Positions 8,072-17,930 of a stretch of 64,000 bases of DNA are shown in pieces. The DNA lies in the NCBI RefSeq assembly GCF_004341205.1, contig NZ_SLUL01000001.1:62001-126000 (forward strand), given 5' to 3'. The notes below the pieces were generated by a model. That model made no database searches. It was not told where the DNA came from and saw only the letters and a program-made list of their open reading frames with translations. The translations under genes and the position numbers were made by a program. Numbering within the stretch: the first letter of the stretch is position 1; every line of letters starts with the position of its first letter. Source of the DNA: Thermolongibacillus altinsuensis. GTDB taxonomy: Bacteria; Bacillota; Bacilli; Bacillales; Anoxybacillaceae.

Positions 8072-8171
8072 TTATTTAGTTGTCAGACTTCTGACGAGTA
8101 ATAAAAATGTGTGATTTTCGGCGATGAGGGTATGCTACGAAATGATGAATTTTTAATGAGGAGGTAAAAAA

Positions 8172-9362
8172 GTGAGCTCTACATATAAACGTTATAAACG
8201 TGTTTTTTTAATTGTGATGGATTCAGTCGGAATTGGGGAAGCTCCTGATGCTGAAAAATATAACGATAAAGGGGCAGATACGCTTGGACATATTGCGGAG
8301 CATCGCGGCGGCTTGAACATGCCGAACATGGCGAAGCTCGGTTTAAGCAACATTCGTGAAATTAAAGGAATTCCAAAGGCAGAAAAGCCGATGGCGTACT
8401 ACACAAAAATGAAAGAAGCGTCAGCTGGAAAAGATACGATGACAGGGCATTGGGAGTTAATGGGGTTGAGAATCGATACGCCATTCCAAGTGTTCCCTGA
8501 AGGATTCCCGCAAGAGTTAATCGATGAACTTGAAAAGCGGACAGGGCGAAAAGTGATCGGGAACAAACCAGCAAGCGGAACGGCGATTATCGAAGAGCTT
8601 GGAAAAGAGCATATGGAAACAGGTGCGTTGATCGTCTATACGTCAGCGGATTCGGTATTGCAAATTGCAGCACATGAAGAAATCATTCCACTTGATGAAT
8701 TGTATCGCATTTGTAAAATTGCGCGTGAACTAACGCTAGACGAAAAATACATGGTCGGTCGCGTTATCGCTCGCCCGTTCATCGGAACACCAGGCAATTT
8801 CCAACGTACAGCGAATCGTCATGACTACGCATTGAAACCGTTCGGCCGCACGGTCATGAACGAATTGCAAGATGCTGGTTACGACGTCATTGCGATCGGA
8901 AAAATTTCCGACATTTACGATAATGAAGGAGTTACGAAAGCACTTCGCACAAAATCGAACATGGACGGAATGGATAAATTAGTCGATACGTTAAAAATGG
9001 ATTTCACAGGCTTAAGCTTTGTCAACCTTGTTGACTTTGACGCCATGTATGGCCATCGCCGCGATCCAAAAGGTTATGGAGATGCGCTTGAAGAGTTTGA
9101 CGCTAGACTTCCAGAAGTGTTTGAACGATTAAAAGAAGACGATTTGCTGATCATTACAGCTGACCATGGCAACGACCCTATTCATCACGGAACAGACCAT
9201 ACGCGTGAATACGTACCGCTTCTTGTGTACAGCCCAAGCATGAATGGCGGAAAAGAATTGCCGCTTCGCGAAACATTTGCCGATGTTGGAGCCACAATTG
9301 CTGAGAACTTTAACGTGAAAATGCCAAAATACGGAACAAGTTTTTTAGCGGAATTAAAGTAA
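8172..9362 (+). CDS. deoB: Phosphopentomutase
   Basis: Interconverts (deoxy)ribose 1-phosphate and 5-phosphate, feeding nucleoside sugars into central metabolism. The 396-residue product belongs to the alkaline phosphatase superfamily: [11 protein letters not shown] near the N-terminus, [10 protein letters not shown] with the phospho-accepting Thr, and metal-binding DHGNDP and TDHTREYVP near the end. GTG 8172 follows GAGGAGG. It is called drm in B. subtilis. punA follows after 12 bases. Confidence 0.95.
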   Translation: MSSTYKRYKRVFLIVMDSVGIGEAPDAEKYNDKGADTLGHIAEHRGGLNMPNMAKLGLSNIREIKGIPKAEKPMAYYTKMKEASAGKDTMTGHWELMGLRIDTPFQVFPEGFPQELIDELEKRTGRKVIGNKPASGTAIIEELGKEHMETGALIVYTSADSVLQIAAHEEIIPLDELYRICKIARELTLDEKYMVGRVIARPFIGTPGNFQRTANRHDYALKPFGRTVMNELQDAGYDVIAIGKISDIYDNEGVTKALRTKSNMDGMDKLVDTLKMDFTGLSFVNLVDFDAMYGHRRDPKGYGDALEEFDARLPEVFERLKEDDLLIITADHGNDPIHHGTDHTREYVPLLVYSPSMNGGKELPLRETFADVGATIAENFNVKMPKYGTSFLAELK

Positions 9363-9374
9363 GGAGGAACACAA

Positions 9375-10199
9375 ATGAATCGAGCAGCGATTGAACAAGC
9401 CGCACAATTTTTAAAAGAAAAATTTTCAACTCCGCCACAAATTGGGTTGATTCTCGGTTCAGGCCTTGGTGTGTTGGCAGATGAAATCGAACAGGCGATA
9501 AAAATTCCGTATGGCGATATTCCAGGCTTCCCGGTTTCAACCGTTGAAGGTCATGCAGGACAATTAGTGTACGGTCAATTAGAAGGTGCGACTGTTTTAG
9601 CGATGCAAGGCCGTTTCCATTACTATGAAGGGTACAGCTTTGACAAAGTGACGTTCCCTGTTCGTGTGATGAAAGCGTTAGGCGTGACGCAATTAATCGT
9701 TACGAATGCCGCTGGGGGCGTTAATGAATCATTCCAACCTGGCGATTTAATGATTATTTCCGATCATATTAACAATATGGGAGGAAATCCGCTCATCGGT
9801 CCGAATGATCCAGAGCTTGGCGTTCGTTTCCCAGATATGACGGAAGCGTATAGCAAACGATTAAGACAGCTAGCAAAAGACGTCGCGGCCCGTCTAAACC
9901 TAAAAGTGCAAGAAGGTGTATATGTCGCCAATACAGGACCATCATATGAAACGCCAGCAGAAATTCGCATGATTCGCGCGATCGGTGGCGATGCGGTCGG
10001 CATGTCAACGGTTCCAGAAGTGATCGTCGCTCGTCATGCGAATATGGAAGTATTAGGAATTTCTTGTATTTCGAACATGGCTGCAGGCATTTTAGATCAG
10101 CCATTAACACACGATGAAGTGATTGAAACAACCGAAAAAGTAAAAGCGGACTTTTTGCGATTTGTAAAAGCGATTGTTCGCGAAATGGCAGCAAAATAA
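9375..10199 (+). CDS. punA: Purine nucleoside phosphorylase, trimeric type
   Basis: Phosphorolyses (deoxy)guanosine and (deoxy)inosine to base and sugar 1-phosphate, which deoB then converts. The 274-residue length and the motifs GSGLGVLAD (phosphate loop), VEGHAGQLVYG, QGRFHYYEGY and NAAGGVNESF identify the low-molecular-mass trimeric PNP family (pupG of B. subtilis). AAGGAGG precedes ATG 9375. Mid-operon between deoB and pdp. Confidence 0.95.
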   Translation: MNRAAIEQAAQFLKEKFSTPPQIGLILGSGLGVLADEIEQAIKIPYGDIPGFPVSTVEGHAGQLVYGQLEGATVLAMQGRFHYYEGYSFDKVTFPVRVMKALGVTQLIVTNAAGGVNESFQPGDLMIISDHINNMGGNPLIGPNDPELGVRFPDMTEAYSKRLRQLAKDVAARLNLKVQEGVYVANTGPSYETPAEIRMIRAIGGDAVGMSTVPEVIVARHANMEVLGISCISNMAAGILDQPLTHDEVIETTEKVKADFLRFVKAIVREMAAK

Positions 10200-10220
10200 A
10201 AGAGGAGAAGGTGACAAACA

Positions 10221-11522
10221 ATGAGAATGGTTGATTTAATTGAGAAAAAACGAGATGGACATGCGTTAACAACAGAGGAGATTAACTTTATTATTGAAGG
10301 TTATACAAAAGGTGATATTCCTGATTATCAAATGAGCGCGCTCGCAATGGCGATTTTCTTCCGCGGGATGACTGAGGAAGAAACAGCAGCATTAACGATG
10401 GCGATGGTTCATTCCGGTGAAACGATTGACCTTTCTAAAATTGAAGGGATTAAAGTTGATAAGCATTCCACTGGCGGTGTGGGTGATACAACGACGCTCG
10501 TTCTTGGTCCGCTTGTTGCCTCTGTCGGTGTGCCAGTTGCAAAAATGTCCGGCCGCGGCTTAGGTCATACGGGTGGAACGATTGATAAGTTAGAGTCTGT
10601 ACCAGGTTTCCACGTAGAAATCAGCAATGATGAGTTCATTGAATTAGTAAATAAAAATAAACTAGCGGTCATTGGGCAAACAGGAGATTTAACGCCAGCG
10701 GATAAAAAATTGTATGCACTTCGTGACGTGACAGCAACGGTCAACAGCATTCCGCTCATCGCTTCTTCAATCATGAGCAAAAAGATTGCCGCAGGCGCGG
10801 ATGCGATTGTTCTTGACGTAAAAACTGGCGCAGGAGCGTTTATGAAAGAATTAGACGATGCAAAAGCGTTGGCAAAAGCGATGGTCGATATCGGCAATCG
10901 CGTTGGACGTAAAACGATGGCGATCATCTCTGACATGAGCCAGCCGCTCGGTTATGCGGTCGGTAACGCGCTTGAAGTGAAAGAAGCGATTGACACGTTA
11001 AAAGGAGAAGGTCCAAAAGATTTACAAGAGCTTTGCTTAGTGCTCGGAAGCCATATGGTTTACCTAGCGGAAAAAGCTTCATCGCTTGAAGAAGCACGTC
11101 AAATGTTAGAAAAAGCGATGAAAGACGGTTCAGCGCTTGAAACGTTTAAAAAGTTCTTAGCGGCGCAAGGCGGCGATGCTTCTGTTGTTGATGATCCAAG
11201 CAAATTGCCGCAAGCAAAATACGTGATCGAACTTGAAGCGAAAGAAGATGGTTACGTATCTGAAATTGTGGCTGATGCGGTTGGAACAGCAGCAATGTGG
11301 CTCGGTGCTGGTCGAGCAACGAAAGAATCGACAATCGATTTAGCAGTCGGTTTAGTGCTTCGCAAAAAAGTTGGCGATGCGGTGAAAAAAGGCGAATCGC
11401 TCGTTACGATTTACAGCAACAGCGAACAGATCGATCATGTGAAACAAAAGTTGTATGAAAACATTAAAATTTCTTCTACTCCAGTTCAAGCACCAACATT
11501 AATTTATGATAAAATTTCGTAA
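10221..11522 (+). CDS. pdp: Pyrimidine-nucleoside phosphorylase
   Basis: Phosphorolyses uridine, thymidine and deoxyuridine; a homodimer that needs K+. The 433 residues have the family N-terminus [13 protein letters not shown], the phosphate-binding [26 protein letters not shown] and the catalytic [22 protein letters not shown] precedes ATG 10221. In B. subtilis pdp lies elsewhere with nupC and deoC; here it sits with deoB and punA, so one operon handles both purine and pyrimidine nucleosides. A strong terminator follows. Confidence 0.95.
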   Translation: MRMVDLIEKKRDGHALTTEEINFIIEGYTKGDIPDYQMSALAMAIFFRGMTEEETAALTMAMVHSGETIDLSKIEGIKVDKHSTGGVGDTTTLVLGPLVASVGVPVAKMSGRGLGHTGGTIDKLESVPGFHVEISNDEFIELVNKNKLAVIGQTGDLTPADKKLYALRDVTATVNSIPLIASSIMSKKIAAGADAIVLDVKTGAGAFMKELDDAKALAKAMVDIGNRVGRKTMAIISDMSQPLGYAVGNALEVKEAIDTLKGEGPKDLQELCLVLGSHMVYLAEKASSLEEARQMLEKAMKDGSALETFKKFLAAQGGDASVVDDPSKLPQAKYVIELEAKEDGYVSEIVADAVGTAAMWLGAGRATKESTIDLAVGLVLRKKVGDAVKKGESLVTIYSNSEQIDHVKQKLYENIKISSTPVQAPTLIYDKIS

Positions 11523-11555
11523 AACAGAGGGACGATTGTCCCTCTGTTTTTTTTT
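11521..11555 (+). terminator. pdp terminator
   Basis: AAAACAGAGGGAC / GTCCCTCTGTTTT perfect 13-bp stem, loop GATT, then a long T-run. Confidence 0.93.
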
Positions 11556-11557
11556 AT

Positions 11558-11585
11558 GTATAAAAAAAGAAAAATTGGAAAAGAT
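11558..11585 (+). promoter_or_regulatory. Candidate sigma-F/sigma-G type promoter of dacF
   Basis: GTATA (11558-11562) and GGAAAAGAT (11577-11585) with 14 bases between fit GYATA and GGNRANANT with one mismatch. dacF is a known forespore gene in B. subtilis. The T-rich tail of the pdp terminator lies just upstream. Confidence 0.5.
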
Positions 11586-11614
11586 GGCATGTATAAAGAA
11601 TGGAGGGGTTGGAG

Positions 11615-12775
11615 ATGAAGCGATTTGCTATTAGCTTATTTGTGATCATGTTATTATGGATTCCCATTGTGCCTGCTTATGCACAAGAACCAAAAGTGGA
11701 ATTAGTCCGTGATGCAAAATCGGCGATTTTAATTGAGCGTGATACGGGAATGATTTTGTATGAAAAAAACGCCCATGAAAAATTGCCGCCAGCGAGCATG
11801 ACGAAAATTATGACGATGCTTCTTATTATGGAAGCGCTTGATCAGGGAAAATTGAAGTTAAATGAAAAAGTACGGGCAAGTGAATATGCGGCATCGATGG
11901 GCGGTTCACAAATTTTTCTTGAAGCAGGAGAGGAAATGACCGTTAATGATTTATTAAAAGGGATCGCTATCGGTTCTGGAAACGACGCATCTGTCGCGCT
12001 TGCGGAGCGAATTGCGGGATCGGAAGAAACGTTTGTGCAAATGATGAATGAAAAAGCAAAACAACTCGGTTTGAAAAACACATCTTTTCAAAATCCGACG
12101 GGATTGCCAGCAAAAGACCATTACAGCACCGCTTATGATATGGCAATTATGGCGAAAGAGTTATTAAAATATGAACTTATTACAAAGTATACAGGTCAAT
12201 ATGAAGACTATTTACGGGAAAATACGGATAAAAAATTTTGGCTTGTGAACACGAACCGTCTTGTCAAATTTTATACGGGCGTTGACGGATTAAAAACAGG
12301 ATATACGAGCGAAGCAAAATATTGTTTAACAGCGACAGCGAAAAAAGGAAATATGCGCGTCATTGCCGTTGTATTTGGCGCACCGACACCGAAAGAGCGC
12401 AATGCTCAAATTACGAAAATGCTCGATTATGCGTTTAGTCATTACGAAACGCATCCTCTTTATAAAAGAGGAGAAACAATCACAACGGTTAAAGTGAGCA
12501 AAGGAAAGAAGAAAGAAGTAAAGGTTGTTACATCGGAGCCAATTTCGGTGTTAACAAAAAAAGGTGAATCGGTCGAAAAAATTGAAAAATCATGGAACAT
12601 ATCAAAAAATGTGAAAGCACCGGTGAAAAAAGGAGATGTGCTCGGCACACTAGTGTTGAAAAAAGACGGAACGACGATTACGAAAAGTCCGCTGATCGCA
12701 AAAGAGGATGTAGGAGAAGCGAATTTTTGGCAGCTTTTTAAACGCATGTTTGGATCATTTTCACGATCATCATGA
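11615..12775 (+). CDS. dacF: Sporulation D-alanyl-D-alanine carboxypeptidase DacF
   Basis: Penicillin-binding protein that trims the stem peptides of spore cortex peptidoglycan from the forespore side. Of 386 residues, 1-23 form a signal peptide ending AYA. The serine peptidase motifs are S61-x-x-K64, S121-G-N and K227-T-G; a beta-rich PBP5-type C-terminal domain and an amphipathic membrane-anchoring tail (LFKRMFGSFSRSS) follow. ATG 11615 is chosen because GGAGGGG lies just upstream; the ATG at 11600 sits before that site. The spoIIA operon follows, as in B. subtilis. Confidence 0.93.
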   Translation: MKRFAISLFVIMLLWIPIVPAYAQEPKVELVRDAKSAILIERDTGMILYEKNAHEKLPPASMTKIMTMLLIMEALDQGKLKLNEKVRASEYAASMGGSQIFLEAGEEMTVNDLLKGIAIGSGNDASVALAERIAGSEETFVQMMNEKAKQLGLKNTSFQNPTGLPAKDHYSTAYDMAIMAKELLKYELITKYTGQYEDYLRENTDKKFWLVNTNRLVKFYTGVDGLKTGYTSEAKYCLTATAKKGNMRVIAVVFGAPTPKERNAQITKMLDYAFSHYETHPLYKRGETITTVKVSKGKKKEVKVVTSEPISVLTKKGESVEKIEKSWNISKNVKAPVKKGDVLGTLVLKKDGTTITKSPLIAKEDVGEANFWQLFKRMFGSFSRSS

Positions 12776-12839
12776 CGAAATGTAGCGAATGAACACTAGT
12801 TTTGTCGTTAAGAAGGATTGCTTTGGCTTTGGAGCGAAA
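12773..12839 (+). promoter_or_regulatory. spoIIA promoter region: Spo0A-box-like sites and sigma-H promoter
   Basis: GAAGGATTG (12812-12820) and AGCGAAA (12833-12839) are separated by 12 bases and fit the sigma-H consensus RNAGGAWWW and RNNGAAT with one mismatch each. TGACGAA at 12773-12779 matches the 0A-box core TGNCGAA and TTTGTCGTT at 12801 is a partial match. Spo0A-P plus sigma H is the known control of spoIIA in B. subtilis. Confidence 0.6.
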
Positions 12840-12874
12840 CCTTTCTTATCCAAATGGATAAGGAGGAAGTAACA

Positions 12875-13225
12875 GTGAGTCTATCGATTCAATTAGAAGT
12901 CAAACAAGATGTTTTGCTCATTCGGCTGGCTGGTGAACTGGATCATCATACGGCGGAAGAGTTGCGTTTGCACGTAACAGAAGTATTGGAAAAAGAAAAT
13001 GTACGTCACATCATTTTAAATTTGGAACAATTAACGTTTATGGACAGTTCTGGATTAGGTGTCATTTTAGGAAGATATAAACAAATTAAAAGAATTGGTG
13101 GAGAAATGGTGGTTTGCTCTGTTTCGCCATCGATCAAACGATTGTTTGATATGTCCGGACTGTTTAAAATCATTCGTTTAGAAACGGATGAACAATTTGC
13201 ATTGCAAACGTTGGGGGTGGCATAA
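12875..13225 (+). CDS. spoIIAA: Anti-anti-sigma factor SpoIIAA
   Basis: Unphosphorylated SpoIIAA binds SpoIIAB and frees sigma F in the forespore. The 116-residue STAS-domain protein carries the phosphorylation site in MDSSGLG at S58. GTG 12875 is chosen because AGGAGGAAG precedes it and gives the known N-terminus (SLSIQLE); the upstream ATG at 12818 lies inside the sigma-H promoter. The stop is followed at once by spoIIAB. Confidence 0.95.
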   Translation: MSLSIQLEVKQDVLLIRLAGELDHHTAEELRLHVTEVLEKENVRHIILNLEQLTFMDSSGLGVILGRYKQIKRIGGEMVVCSVSPSIKRLFDMSGLFKIIRLETDEQFALQTLGVA

Positions 13226-13666
13226 ATGCGAAACGAAATGCACCTCCAGTTTTCTGCGCTCAGTCAAAATGAATCGTTTGCGCGCGTGACGGTTGCTGCT
13301 TTTGTTGCTCAGTTAGATCCGACGATGGATGAGTTGACAGAAATTAAAACGGTTGTTTCAGAAGCGGTTACCAATGCGATTATTCACGGGTATGAAAACG
13401 ATCCAAATGGCATTGTTTACATTTCTGTTGTGTTAGAAGATCATGCTGTTCGTTTAACGATTCGCGATGAGGGAAAAGGAATTGTTGACGTTGAAGAAGC
13501 TCGTCAACCGTTGTTTACGACAAAGCCAGAACTTGAACGCTCCGGAATGGGATTTACGATTATGGAAAATTTTATGGATGAAGTACGCATTCATTCAGAA
13601 GTGAATAAAGGAACGACGGTTGAACTCATTAAGTATTTAACGAAAAGCAAAGCGCTATGCAATTAA
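13226..13666 (+). CDS. spoIIAB: Anti-sigma-F factor and SpoIIAA kinase SpoIIAB
   Basis: Binds and inhibits sigma F and phosphorylates SpoIIAA. The 146-residue GHKL ATPase shows the N-box ([14 protein letters not shown]), G1 box (RDEGKGI) and G2 box ([10 protein letters not shown]). ATG 13226 directly follows the spoIIAA stop, with GGGGGTGG as ribosome site; the pair is translationally coupled. Confidence 0.96.
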   Translation: MRNEMHLQFSALSQNESFARVTVAAFVAQLDPTMDELTEIKTVVSEAVTNAIIHGYENDPNGIVYISVVLEDHAVRLTIRDEGKGIVDVEEARQPLFTTKPELERSGMGFTIMENFMDEVRIHSEVNKGTTVELIKYLTKSKALCN

Positions 13667-13679
13667 GGGAGACATGCCT

Positions 13680-14423
13680 ATGGATGTCGAGGTACAAACG
13701 TATTTAAAAGACCATGAGGTAAAAGAGCTCATTAAGCGTAGTCAAGAAGGAGATCAAGAGGCGAGAGATGAGATTGTTCAAAAAAATATGCGCCTCGTTT
13801 GGTCGGTTGTGCAACGTTTTTTAAACCGTGGTTATGAAGCGGAAGATTTGTTTCAAATCGGCTGTATCGGATTAATGAAGTCGGTTGATAAATTTGATTT
13901 ATCGTATGATGTAAAATTTTCCACATATGCTGTGCCGATGATTATCGGTGAAATTCAGCGCTTCATTCGTGACGATGGTTCGGTAAAAGTGAGCCGTTCA
14001 TTAAAGGAAATGGGCAATAAAATTCGGAAAGCAAAAGATGAATTGGCAAAAAAATATGGTCGTGTGCCTACCGTTATTGAGATTGCGGAATTTTTAGCGA
14101 TTTCTCCTGAAGACGTTGTTCTTGCTCAAGAAGCAATACGCTCGCCAACTTCCATTCATGAAACGGTATATGAAAATGATGGGGATCCAATTACACTTCT
14201 TGATCAAATTGCGGATCAACAGGAGGATGTATGGTTTAATAAAATTGCGCTTAAAAAAGCAATGGAAGAGCTTGATGATCGTGAACGATTAATTGTCTAT
14301 TTGCGTTACTATAAAGATCAGACACAATCAGAAGTGGCATCTAGATTAGGCATCTCTCAAGTACAGGTTTCGCGATTAGAAAAAAAAATTTTACAGCAAA
14401 TGAAATCCCGAATGGATGAATAA
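13680..14423 (+). CDS. sigF: Forespore RNA polymerase sigma factor F
   Basis: Directs early forespore transcription. The 247-residue protein has regions 2.1-2.4 (NMRLVWSVVQRFLNRGYEAEDLFQIGCIG through FSTYAVPMIIGEIQRFIRDDG, shown here only as landmarks), region 3 and a C-terminal helix-turn-helix (SEVASRLGISQVQVSRLE). ATG 13680 is chosen over ATG 13674 because AAGGGAG at 13665-13671 then has 8-base spacing. The gene closes the spoIIA operon; a terminator overlaps its end. Confidence 0.96.
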   Translation: MDVEVQTYLKDHEVKELIKRSQEGDQEARDEIVQKNMRLVWSVVQRFLNRGYEAEDLFQIGCIGLMKSVDKFDLSYDVKFSTYAVPMIIGEIQRFIRDDGSVKVSRSLKEMGNKIRKAKDELAKKYGRVPTVIEIAEFLAISPEDVVLAQEAIRSPTSIHETVYENDGDPITLLDQIADQQEDVWFNKIALKKAMEELDDRERLIVYLRYYKDQTQSEVASRLGISQVQVSRLEKKILQQMKSRMDE

Positions 14424-14443
14424 CATCTGTTTGGGATTTTTTT
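14403..14443 (+). terminator. spoIIA operon terminator
   Basis: AAATCCC (14403-14409) pairs with GGGATTT (14433-14439), with GATG/CATC pairing inside, then TTTTTTA. The sigF stop lies in the loop. Confidence 0.75.
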
Positions 14444-14445
14444 AT

Positions 14446-14475
14446 GTATACCTCTTTCTTTCTTATCTCATACTA
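14446..14475 (+). promoter_or_regulatory. sigma-G promoter of the spoVA operon
   Basis: GTATA (14446-14450), 18 bases, CATACTA (14469-14475): a full match to GHATR-N18-CATNHTA. spoVA is a late forespore, sigma-G-dependent operon in B. subtilis. Confidence 0.75.
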
Positions 14476-14513
14476 CATGTCAAAGAGAGGAAGAAGTAAG
14501 GTGGGGGGAAGAG

Positions 14514-15137
14514 ATGGAACAAACGGTATTTTTGAAGTTGCGTCATCGTATTCAAGTATATCCGAATGCAACGGTATTCATTAGGGATATTGCACAAATG
14601 GTAACGGTTGATGATGCGCTTATGTGCCGCTTAAAGGACATTCCGCTTTATACCGTACAAAAGCGAGACCGCAACATTGTGATTATCGATGTGATGCATG
14701 TGATGAAAGCCATTGTTCGCCATTTTCCGAATGTGGATGTTCAAACGGTCGGACCATCACAAACGATTGTTGAAGTCGTATATGAAAAAAAGCGTCTTTC
14801 TTTTCTTTATTTTGCGCTTGTTTGGTTGCTTCTTTTTGTCGGTTCCGCGCTTGCGGTTATGAATTTTCATGAAGATGTAAGCATGCAGCAAGTGCAACAA
14901 CGTTTGTATCGCATCATAACGGGTGAAAAGGAGGCAAAGCCGCTTTGGTTTCAAATTCCGTATTCATTAGGTTTGGGAATTGGCATGATTTTATTTTTTA
15001 ACCATTTTTTCCGCAAGCGAATCAATGAAGAGCCTAGTCCGTTAGAAGTGGAGATGTTTCAATATCAACAATCGCTTGATCAATATGTCATTATGCATGA
15101 GAACAAAGAAGCGATGAGGCGAATCGAGGATGATTAG
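14514..15137 (+). CDS. spoVAA: Stage V sporulation protein AA
   Basis: First gene of the spoVA operon, whose products move dipicolinic acid and calcium across the spore inner membrane. The 207-residue protein has a soluble N-terminal part (about 1-90) and two membrane helices (about 98-117 and 144-163). ATG 14514 follows GGTGGGGGGAAG. It overlaps spoVAB by 8 bases. Confidence 0.93.
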   Translation: MEQTVFLKLRHRIQVYPNATVFIRDIAQMVTVDDALMCRLKDIPLYTVQKRDRNIVIIDVMHVMKAIVRHFPNVDVQTVGPSQTIVEVVYEKKRLSFLYFALVWLLLFVGSALAVMNFHEDVSMQQVQQRLYRIITGEKEAKPLWFQIPYSLGLGIGMILFFNHFFRKRINEEPSPLEVEMFQYQQSLDQYVIMHENKEAMRRIEDD

Positions 15138-15549
15138 TCATTTTCTTACGATTTTTGTCGGATTTTCAGGCGGATTGGCGGTAGGGGCTGGATTTGTTGC
15201 CTTTTTAACAGTTCTTGGCGTGATTCCGCGCATCACTCAATTGACGAAGACGATGAAATTAATTGCGGCCTATGAATGGGGAGTGATCCTTGGTGCAATA
15301 TGTGGAGGTTGGGTGAGTTTACGTGATCCGCTCTTGTTTTTAACCCCATATGTCCTCATACCGCTCGGATTATTTAGCGGTGTGTTTGTCGGGATGCTTG
15401 CTGCGGCGTTAACGGAAGTATTGAATGTCTTCCCGATTTTAGCGAAGCGTATGGGTGTTTCCGATCAAATTGTTGTTTTATTAATGGCGGTTGTGTTTGG
15501 CAAAGTGGTCGGTTCGTTGTTTCATTGGCTTTATTTTGTTGATCATTAA
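15130..15549 (+). CDS. spoVAB: Stage V sporulation protein AB
   Basis: A 139-residue protein with about four membrane helices and little soluble part, typical of SpoVAB. It is part of the dipicolinate channel operon, but its exact role is not known. It begins inside the end of spoVAA (ATG 15130), with GAAGCGATGAGGCGAATCGAGG upstream only as weak ribosome sites; coupling is likely. Confidence 0.92.
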   Translation: MISHFLTIFVGFSGGLAVGAGFVAFLTVLGVIPRITQLTKTMKLIAAYEWGVILGAICGGWVSLRDPLLFLTPYVLIPLGLFSGVFVGMLAAALTEVLNVFPILAKRMGVSDQIVVLLMAVVFGKVVGSLFHWLYFVDH

Positions 15550-15564
15550 CGGAAGGTGAAGGCT

Positions 15565-15975
15565 ATGCAGAAAAAAACGTATGAAAGCATTGCTCAACCG
15601 TTTCAACCATCTGTGCCATACGTGATGAATGCGATGAAAGCGTTCATTGTCGGTGGGTTAATCTGTTTGTTCGCACAATTGCTTATGGATGCGTATCGCT
15701 TCTTTTTTTCAATGGAAGGAGAGCAAGCGGTGCGCTGGGTGAATGGAACGCTAATGGTGGCAGCCGCCCTTTTTACCCCTTCTGGCTTCTATCGAAAAAT
15801 GACTCAATTTTCAGGTGCGGGCGCATTGGTACCGATGACGAGCTTAGCGAACATTTGGACAAGTTCAGCGTTGGAATATCGAAAGGAAGGATTGAGTGAA
15901 CATGTGTTTCACGTTGGAGGAAGCATCGTTGTAACAGCTGTTGTCGCTACATACATCGCGTCACTATTTTTATAG
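15565..15975 (+). CDS. spoVAC: Stage V sporulation protein AC
   Basis: Membrane protein of 136 residues; SpoVAC of B. subtilis acts as a mechanosensitive channel for dipicolinate release. Helices lie near 25-47, 57-75, 85-105 and 115-136. ATG 15565 is chosen because GGAAGGTGAAGG lies 8 bases upstream; a GTG at 15556 would overlap that site. Confidence 0.93.
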   Translation: MQKKTYESIAQPFQPSVPYVMNAMKAFIVGGLICLFAQLLMDAYRFFFSMEGEQAVRWVNGTLMVAAALFTPSGFYRKMTQFSGAGALVPMTSLANIWTSSALEYRKEGLSEHVFHVGGSIVVTAVVATYIASLFL

Positions 15976-15987
15976 AGGGGGAAATGA

Positions 15988-16998
15988 ATGAAGTTGACTG
16001 GCAAACAAACGTGGTTATTTGAAAACGACATTTATATTGAAGAGACAGGAACAGTCGTCGGGCCGAAAGAAGGGGAAGGTCCGCTAAGGCATCAATTTGA
16101 TCGAACGTATGAAGATCTGTATTGTGAACAACCTAGTTGGGAGCTTGCGGAGCGACAATTAATGAAAGAAGCGATTGAAGTTTGTTTGGAAAAAGCAAAC
16201 GTAAGAAAGGAAGCGATTGATTTTTTTGTGGCAGGAGATTTGTTAAATCAAAATGTTACGGCCAATTATGTCGCTCGAGAGATGGGTTTCCCTTTTTTAG
16301 GCGTTTTTGGTGCTTGTTCAACGGTGATGGAAGCACTGTTAATCGGGGCGATGCTTATCGATGGGCAATTTGCGCGCCGCGTGTTAACAGCGACAAGCAG
16401 CCATTATGGAGCAGCAGAGCGGCAGTTTCGGTTTCCGACGACATTAGGGGTGCAAAAGGCCAACAGCGCGGCTTGGACGGTGACAGGCGGAGCCGCTGCG
16501 CTTGTTAGTAAGCAACCTTCTCCATTCCGGATTCGCGCTGCGACCGCGGGGAAAGTGATCGATGGCGGCAGCGACAATCCGCTTAATATGGGAACAGCGA
16601 TGGCACCGGCAGCGGTCGATACGATTCGCCAACATTTTTTTGATCTTCAATTGGATGAACGAGCATATGATCTCATCGTAACTGGAGATTTAGGGAAAGT
16701 CGGAAGCATCATCGCTAAGCAAATGTTGAAAGAGGAAGGATTGGAAGTTGGCGAACGTTACCGCGATTGCGGTGTGATGATTTATCATTCGGAGCAAAAC
16801 GCGTTTGCAGGCGGCAGCGGTTGTGCGTGCTGTGCTGTTGTCACGTATGGTCATTTATTCAATGAAATGAAAAGAGGAAAGGTGAAGAACATGTTGATAG
16901 TCGCCACAGGTGCATTGTTTAGCCCAACGATGATCAAACAAAAACAAACGATTCCATCGATTGCTCATGCAGTGGCGATTGAAGCGGTGAGTAGATGA
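15988..16998 (+). CDS. spoVAD: Stage V sporulation protein AD, dipicolinate-binding
   Basis: Binds dipicolinic acid and is needed for its uptake in the forespore. The 336 residues have a thiolase-like fold with the family landmarks LGVFGACSTVMEALLIGA and GVMIYHSEQNAFAGGSGCACCA. GAGGGGGAAATG precedes ATG 15988. The stop overlaps the ATG of spoVAEB as ATGA. Confidence 0.96.
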   Translation: MKLTGKQTWLFENDIYIEETGTVVGPKEGEGPLRHQFDRTYEDLYCEQPSWELAERQLMKEAIEVCLEKANVRKEAIDFFVAGDLLNQNVTANYVAREMGFPFLGVFGACSTVMEALLIGAMLIDGQFARRVLTATSSHYGAAERQFRFPTTLGVQKANSAAWTVTGGAAALVSKQPSPFRIRAATAGKVIDGGSDNPLNMGTAMAPAAVDTIRQHFFDLQLDERAYDLIVTGDLGKVGSIIAKQMLKEEGLEVGERYRDCGVMIYHSEQNAFAGGSGCACCAVVTYGHLFNEMKRGKVKNMLIVATGALFSPTMIKQKQTIPSIAHAVAIEAVSR

Positions 16999-17321
16999 TG
17001 GATGCTTACGTTTCTGCTTTTTTCGTTGGCGGAGCGCTTTGTTTGATCGGGCAGCTATTGCTTGATCTGGTGAAATGGTCGTTTGTTCGTGTGATGAGCA
17101 GTTTTGTTGTACTCGGCGTCATCATCGAAACGTTCGGGTGGTATGACGATGTGCAAACATGGGCGGGAGCAGGTGTAAGGACTACGCTTGTTCACCTGGG
17201 GCATGCGTGTGCCGAAGGAGTGAGGAATGAGCATTTTGCCGCCGCCGTTTTCTTTTTTTCTTTTCCTGTTTTCGTTGCTTTTTTAACGGCGCTCATGTTT
17301 AAGCCAAGGGGGCAAAAATGA
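16995..17321 (+). CDS. spoVAEB: Stage V sporulation protein AEB
   Basis: A 108-residue membrane protein with about four helices, homologous to SpoVAC and SpoVAE. Start may be ATG 16995, overlapping spoVAD by 4 bases, or the adjacent ATG 16998. The short loop WYDDVQTWAGAGVRTTLV is typical of the family. spoVAEA begins immediately after the stop. Confidence 0.92.
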   Translation: MMDAYVSAFFVGGALCLIGQLLLDLVKWSFVRVMSSFVVLGVIIETFGWYDDVQTWAGAGVRTTLVHLGHACAEGVRNEHFAAAVFFFSFPVFVAFLTALMFKPRGQK

Positions 17322-17930
17322 ATGCAAAAAAGAAAAGTCATTTTAGTGACCGATGGCGATGAGTATGTGAAACGAACGCTTGAAGAGATGGCCAAACAGT
17401 TTGGCGGTCGATGCATTAGCCTCTCGCAAGGCAATCCATCGCTGTTAACGGGAGAACAGTTAGTGCAACTGATTTTGCAAACTCCTTATGATCCGGTATT
17501 GGTTATGTTTGATGACAGCGGCATTGTCGGAGAAGGTGCGGGAGAGCGAGCGCTTCGCTATGTGGCCACACATGAACAAATTGAAGTGTTAGGAGCGATT
17601 GCGGTTGCCTCACATACGCGCCACCGCGAGTGGACAAAAGTGGATGTATGTATCGATCGCGACGGGGAATTAACGGAGTATGGCGTCGATAAAGAGGGGA
17701 TTCGTGAGTGGGAATTGAAGCGAGTGAGCGGAGATACGGTTGATTGTTTAGATCAATTGCCGATCCCGATCATTATCGGGATCGGTGATATTGGAAAAAT
17801 GGGGTATCGCGATCACATTCGCTTCGGCTCCCCGATTACGAAAAAAGCAATTGAACTCATTTTGGAAAGGAGTGGATACGATGCCTGTACAAAATCACAT
17901 TCCAATTTCATCGAATTTGAAAGAAAATGA
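17322..17930 (+). CDS. spoVAEA: Stage V sporulation protein AEA
   Basis: Soluble 202-residue protein of the SpoVAEA (stage V sporulation protein AE, N-terminal type) family, with [17 protein letters not shown] at the start and [16 protein letters not shown] near the end. Its role in spores is not settled. ATG 17322 follows AAGGGGGCAAAAATGA. The gene ends 50 bases inside spoVAF. Confidence 0.92.
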   Translation: MQKRKVILVTDGDEYVKRTLEEMAKQFGGRCISLSQGNPSLLTGEQLVQLILQTPYDPVLVMFDDSGIVGEGAGERALRYVATHEQIEVLGAIAVASHTRHREWTKVDVCIDRDGELTEYGVDKEGIREWELKRVSGDTVDCLDQLPIPIIIGIGDIGKMGYRDHIRFGSPITKKAIELILERSGYDACTKSHSNFIEFERK

